Assembly (NCBI GenBank): GCA_910574255.1
Contig: CAJTAK010000016.1
Coordinates: 1-64,000 of the forward strand
Reading direction: 5' to 3'
DNA: 64,000 bases
Source: Clostridia bacterium
GTDB lineage: Bacteria; Bacillota; Clostridia; Lachnospirales; Lachnospiraceae
The notes beneath the pieces were generated by a model, which saw only the letters and a program-made list of their open reading frames with translations, ran no database searches and was not told the DNA's origin. The position numbers and the translations under genes were made by a program. Below are positions 61,449 through 64,000 of the stretch, piece by piece (within the stretch, counting starts at the first letter, position 1; every line of letters starts with the position of its first letter).

Positions 61449-62861
61449 ATGTTTATTGGCAGAGATCGTGAACTGGCTTCTTTAAATCGATTGTACGCTT
61501 CAGATAAATTTGAGTTTGCGGTGCTCTATGGCCGCCGGCGGGTGGGAAAAACTGCCCTTATTAATCAATTTATCAAGGACAAAAAAGCGATCTATTTTAT
61601 GGGAGTGGAGAGCAACGTCAAGCAGAATCTGGAGAACTTTAGTAAAAATGTCATGGAGTTTGGGGCAGGCATTGAAGCGGAAACCGCTTTTGTATCTTTT
61701 CAGGCAGCTTTGGAGTATGTTTTTAAGCTGGCAGAAAAGGAGCGCCTGATACTTGCCATAGATGAGTATCCCTATGTGGCCCGCTCTTCCAAAAGTCTTG
61801 CTTCCACCCTGCAGCTTTTAATTGATAAATACAAAAATAATTCAAGATTGATGCTGATTCTCTGCGGATCTTCTATGTCCTATATGGAGGATCAGGTACT
61901 GGCCTACAAAGCGCCGCTTTATGGCAGACGAACAGCGCAGATGAAGATATTGCCCTTTGATTTTGCAGATACTTGCCGGTATTTCAAGAACTTTACCCAT
62001 GAGGATGTGGCTCTGATTTACGGCATTGCAGGCGGAACACCTCAGTATCTTTTGCAAATGAACGACAGGCTGAGTGTGGAGGATAACATTAAGAATACGT
62101 TTTTAAATTCCGCCTCATCACTTTTTGAAGAAACGGAAAATCTGCTGAAGCAGGAGGTCCGGGAGCCTGCCCTTTATAACGCCATTATTACTGCGATTGC
62201 CAACGGCGCATCCCGAATGGCAGAGATCTCTACAAAAGTAGGAGAAAATACGAGTGTCTGCACTGCCTATCTGAAAAATTTGACAGCGCTGGGGCTGCTC
62301 AAAAAGGAAACACCTTACGGTGAAAAGACATCTCGAAAATCAATCTATACAATTGATGATAACATGTTTCGGTTCTGGTATCGGTTTGTGCCGGAGAACC
62401 AATCCATTATTGTTCGTGGAGCGGTGGAGCTGGCTTATAAGCGGATAGAGCCGCATTTGTCAGATTATATGGGAAATGTGTTTGAAGAGATCTGCAGGCA
62501 GTATCTCTGGAAGCTGCTTCTGAATGGAGAATCGCAGGTGGAGTTCAATGATCTTGGCCGTTGGTGGGGAACCGATCCGTCCACGCACAGCCAGACGGAG
62601 ATTGATATTATGGGAGAGCAGGACAAGGATTGTGCTCTGTTTGGGGAATGTAAATGGACAAATGAGAAAGTGGATGTGGGAGTTCTTGAGAAGCTGGAAA
62701 AAAGAAGCCGGCTGTTCCATTACCATAAGGTCTGGCTTTATTTGTTTGCAAAGACCGGATACACGAAGGGCTGCAGGGATAAGGCGAATGAATTGGGGAA
62801 TGTGACGCTGGTTACGTATCCTGATATTTTTGAATATATGGTTCCGGGGCTATATTCTTAA
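61449..62861 (+). CDS. AAA ATPase with DUF234 nuclease-like C-terminus
   Basis: A 470-residue protein of the archaeal/bacterial ATPase-DUF234 family. It starts with FIGRDRELASLNRLY; Walker A is YGRRRVGKTAL, Walker B is LAIDEYPYVA. A winged-helix region follows, then a C-terminal restriction-endonuclease-like part with EIDIMG and FGECKW (a D-x-n-ExK pattern). The biological role is not settled; a DNA-related or selfish function is often suggested. Good ribosome binding site (GGAGG). Monocistronic. Confidence 0.88.
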   Translation: MFIGRDRELASLNRLYASDKFEFAVLYGRRRVGKTALINQFIKDKKAIYFMGVESNVKQNLENFSKNVMEFGAGIEAETAFVSFQAALEYVFKLAEKERLILAIDEYPYVARSSKSLASTLQLLIDKYKNNSRLMLILCGSSMSYMEDQVLAYKAPLYGRRTAQMKILPFDFADTCRYFKNFTHEDVALIYGIAGGTPQYLLQMNDRLSVEDNIKNTFLNSASSLFEETENLLKQEVREPALYNAIITAIANGASRMAEISTKVGENTSVCTAYLKNLTALGLLKKETPYGEKTSRKSIYTIDDNMFRFWYRFVPENQSIIVRGAVELAYKRIEPHLSDYMGNVFEEICRQYLWKLLLNGESQVEFNDLGRWWGTDPSTHSQTEIDIMGEQDKDCALFGECKWTNEKVDVGVLEKLEKRSRLFHYHKVWLYLFAKTGYTKGCRDKANELGNVTLVTYPDIFEYMVPGLYS

Positions 62862-62932
62862 AGGGTATCGGCAGATGTGCTGGCACTTCCGTTTGAACGG
62901 CACAGCAAAATCCAAAATGGAAGAGGCACGGA

Positions 62933-64000
62933 CTACTCCGTCCGTACCTCCCCGTCCTGGGTGCTTAGCAATAACTGACACTGGTTCAGATAAGCATCCA
63001 TCTGCCCTTTCCACTGGCTGAAGATTTCCTCGTTATAGGGAATCCGATCCTGGTCAAAGGTAAAGGAGCTGCCGGCAATCTGAAGAATCTCCCCCTGTTC
63101 GCCCAGGCGGAACACCTGATAATCATACCCGCCATAGGTATCCCGATCCTCTATATGCACTCTCATGAGAAACGGCGTTCCATTAAGTTCCCCCAGATAA
63201 ATATTGTTCCATCCGGCCCGGGCGGTGTGGGCGCCCTCTGAGTAGAGAATGTCTCCGTTTTCATTTTTAAAAAGTACGATTCCGCTGTCACCGTCCCCGA
63301 TATTCCCCGTATATACCTCCGCCGTTTCCGTTCCGGCGCCATCCCCAAAGTCTTCCTTTACATTGTACGCCTGGGTATAATAGGTTTCCAGAGGATCAAT
63401 TCCCTCCATTTCCGGAAAGCTTAAGATGTCCTCATACCAGGTATCCGGGACAAATGGCTCATAAGTAATGCCAGAGCCGTACCATGCGCTTTCCAGAATT
63501 GCATAAGTAATTACATTATCCTGAAAATGCAGGGTGCACAGAGGATTGATCCAGGAAAATCCATCCTCAGCAAGCTTTACGAATTCGTCAAAGTCCACAT
63601 CTTCGTAACGGATAGAATTCATCTCCCGGTTTACCCGGAAAACACAGTCCTCTGAAAATGCAAGAAAGGGAAGCTCGTCTATGGAATCCTCCGTAAACAT
63701 ATCGATCACATAGCGGTCAATTCCCCGGGCACTCCGGGCAATGCTTTGGATGTTCAGCCGGAATGTCCCGTTCAAATCTGCCCTTGCCAGAAGCGTTTCC
63801 AGATCCGACCGGGACAGATAGGGAACGGACATATCTAACAGCATTTCATCTTGGGATCCGGGGGAAGAACTCTCGCTGCCAGAAGGCTTTGCCTGTCCCT
63901 GCGTCTCTTCCGAATCCTGCTTTATAAGCTCGCACCGAAGCCCAAAGCCAAATTCCGATAAAAATCCCTCCACTTCCTCAGGTGACATATTCACCCAGAT
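62933..64000 (-). CDS. Unknown protein, 5' end probably beyond the right edge
   Basis: At least 353 residues; the frame is open to the window edge, so the true start may lie outside (GTG 63994 and ATG 63988 are possible inside). No named domain is recognised. A low-complexity Ser/Glu/Gln linker occupies about residues 25-50; the rest is a secreted-looking or extracellular-type mixed alpha/beta protein rich in aromatic and acidic residues. No signal peptide is visible in the part present. Confidence 0.7.
   Translation of the reverse strand: MWVNMSPEEVEGFLSEFGFGLRCELIKQDSEETQGQAKPSGSESSSPGSQDEMLLDMSVPYLSRSDLETLLARADLNGTFRLNIQSIARSARGIDRYVIDMFTEDSIDELPFLAFSEDCVFRVNREMNSIRYEDVDFDEFVKLAEDGFSWINPLCTLHFQDNVITYAILESAWYGSGITYEPFVPDTWYEDILSFPEMEGIDPLETYYTQAYNVKEDFGDGAGTETAEVYTGNIGDGDSGIVLFKNENGDILYSEGAHTARAGWNNIYLGELNGTPFLMRVHIEDRDTYGGYDYQVFRLGEQGEILQIAGSSFTFDQDRIPYNEEIFSQWKGQMDAYLNQCQLLLSTQDGEVRTE

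Overview
The window looks like chromosome of a Gram-positive gut anaerobe of the Clostridia, most likely Lachnospiraceae. This rests on strong AGGAGG-type ribosome binding sites, lipoprotein signal peptides, the dapF-dapL (diaminopimelate aminotransferase) lysine route, an ANTAR regulator beside glutamine synthetase, a clpX with an acidic N-terminal extension, and mobile elements of the TnpV/MobC/Tn916-like integrase type. The assignment is inferred from gene content, not measured.

Layout. (1) 1-5,500: remnants of a paralogous lipoprotein-like pair, a divergent blaI-blaR1 sensor pair with a textbook promoter and operator, and an S8 subtilisin-like protease. (2) 5,650-8,870: accessory genes: a two-TM potassium channel fused to a Rossmann region and a RyR-like tail, an unknown protein, and an AbiEi-type antitoxin without a toxin partner. 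(3) about 8,900-28,800: a roughly 20 kb integrative and mobilizable element: TnpV, ParM/ParR-like partition genes, an oriT-like structure, MobC and relaxase, a DUF4062-unknown-HNH cluster, an IS256-family copy, an unusual XRE-PIN-ankyrin / radical SAM / kinase-HAD-phosphoribosyltransferase operon, a second operon under a near-identical promoter (DEDDh exonuclease, small membrane protein, lipoprotein), a STAND NTPase with TPRs, then excisionase and integrase. The integrase and the IS transposase each carry one in-frame stop, so the element looks immobilised. (4) 28,950-42,800: a long sugar or sugar-acid catabolic operon: FGGY kinase, RpiR regulator, class II aldolase/epimerase, SDR, SIS isomerase, RbsA-type ABC transporter, two dehydrogenases, HpcH/HpaI aldolase and an UlaG-like lactonase. 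(5) 42,970-64,000: chromosomal genes: hybrid histidine kinase, HtrA protease, ClpX, acyltransferase, DUF3810 peptidase, Nudix hydrolase, superoxide dismutase, tRNA-Pro(GGG), glnA with its ANTAR regulator, dapF, dapL, an FtsA-like protein, an amidohydrolase and an AAA ATPase.

How the parts work together. The best candidate for an undescribed system is 17,783-21,877 plus its co-regulated partner at 21,897-24,090. Two promoters about 4.1 kb apart carry the same palindromic operator (ATTGYTAA, five bases, TTARCAAT) at the same distance from a TTGACA -35 box. The first drives an XRE-PIN-ankyrin protein, a radical SAM/SPASM-like enzyme and a single-chain kinase-HAD-uracil-PRTase-like enzyme in overlapping reading frames. 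The second drives a DEDDh exonuclease and small envelope proteins. My reading, as inference, is a self-regulated stress or defence module that makes or consumes a modified pyrimidine-type nucleotide and includes RNA- or DNA-degrading effectors. In the sugar operon the enzymes match import, lactone opening, oxidation, phosphorylation, epimerisation and aldol cleavage of a sugar acid or polyol whose identity cannot be read from sequence alone.
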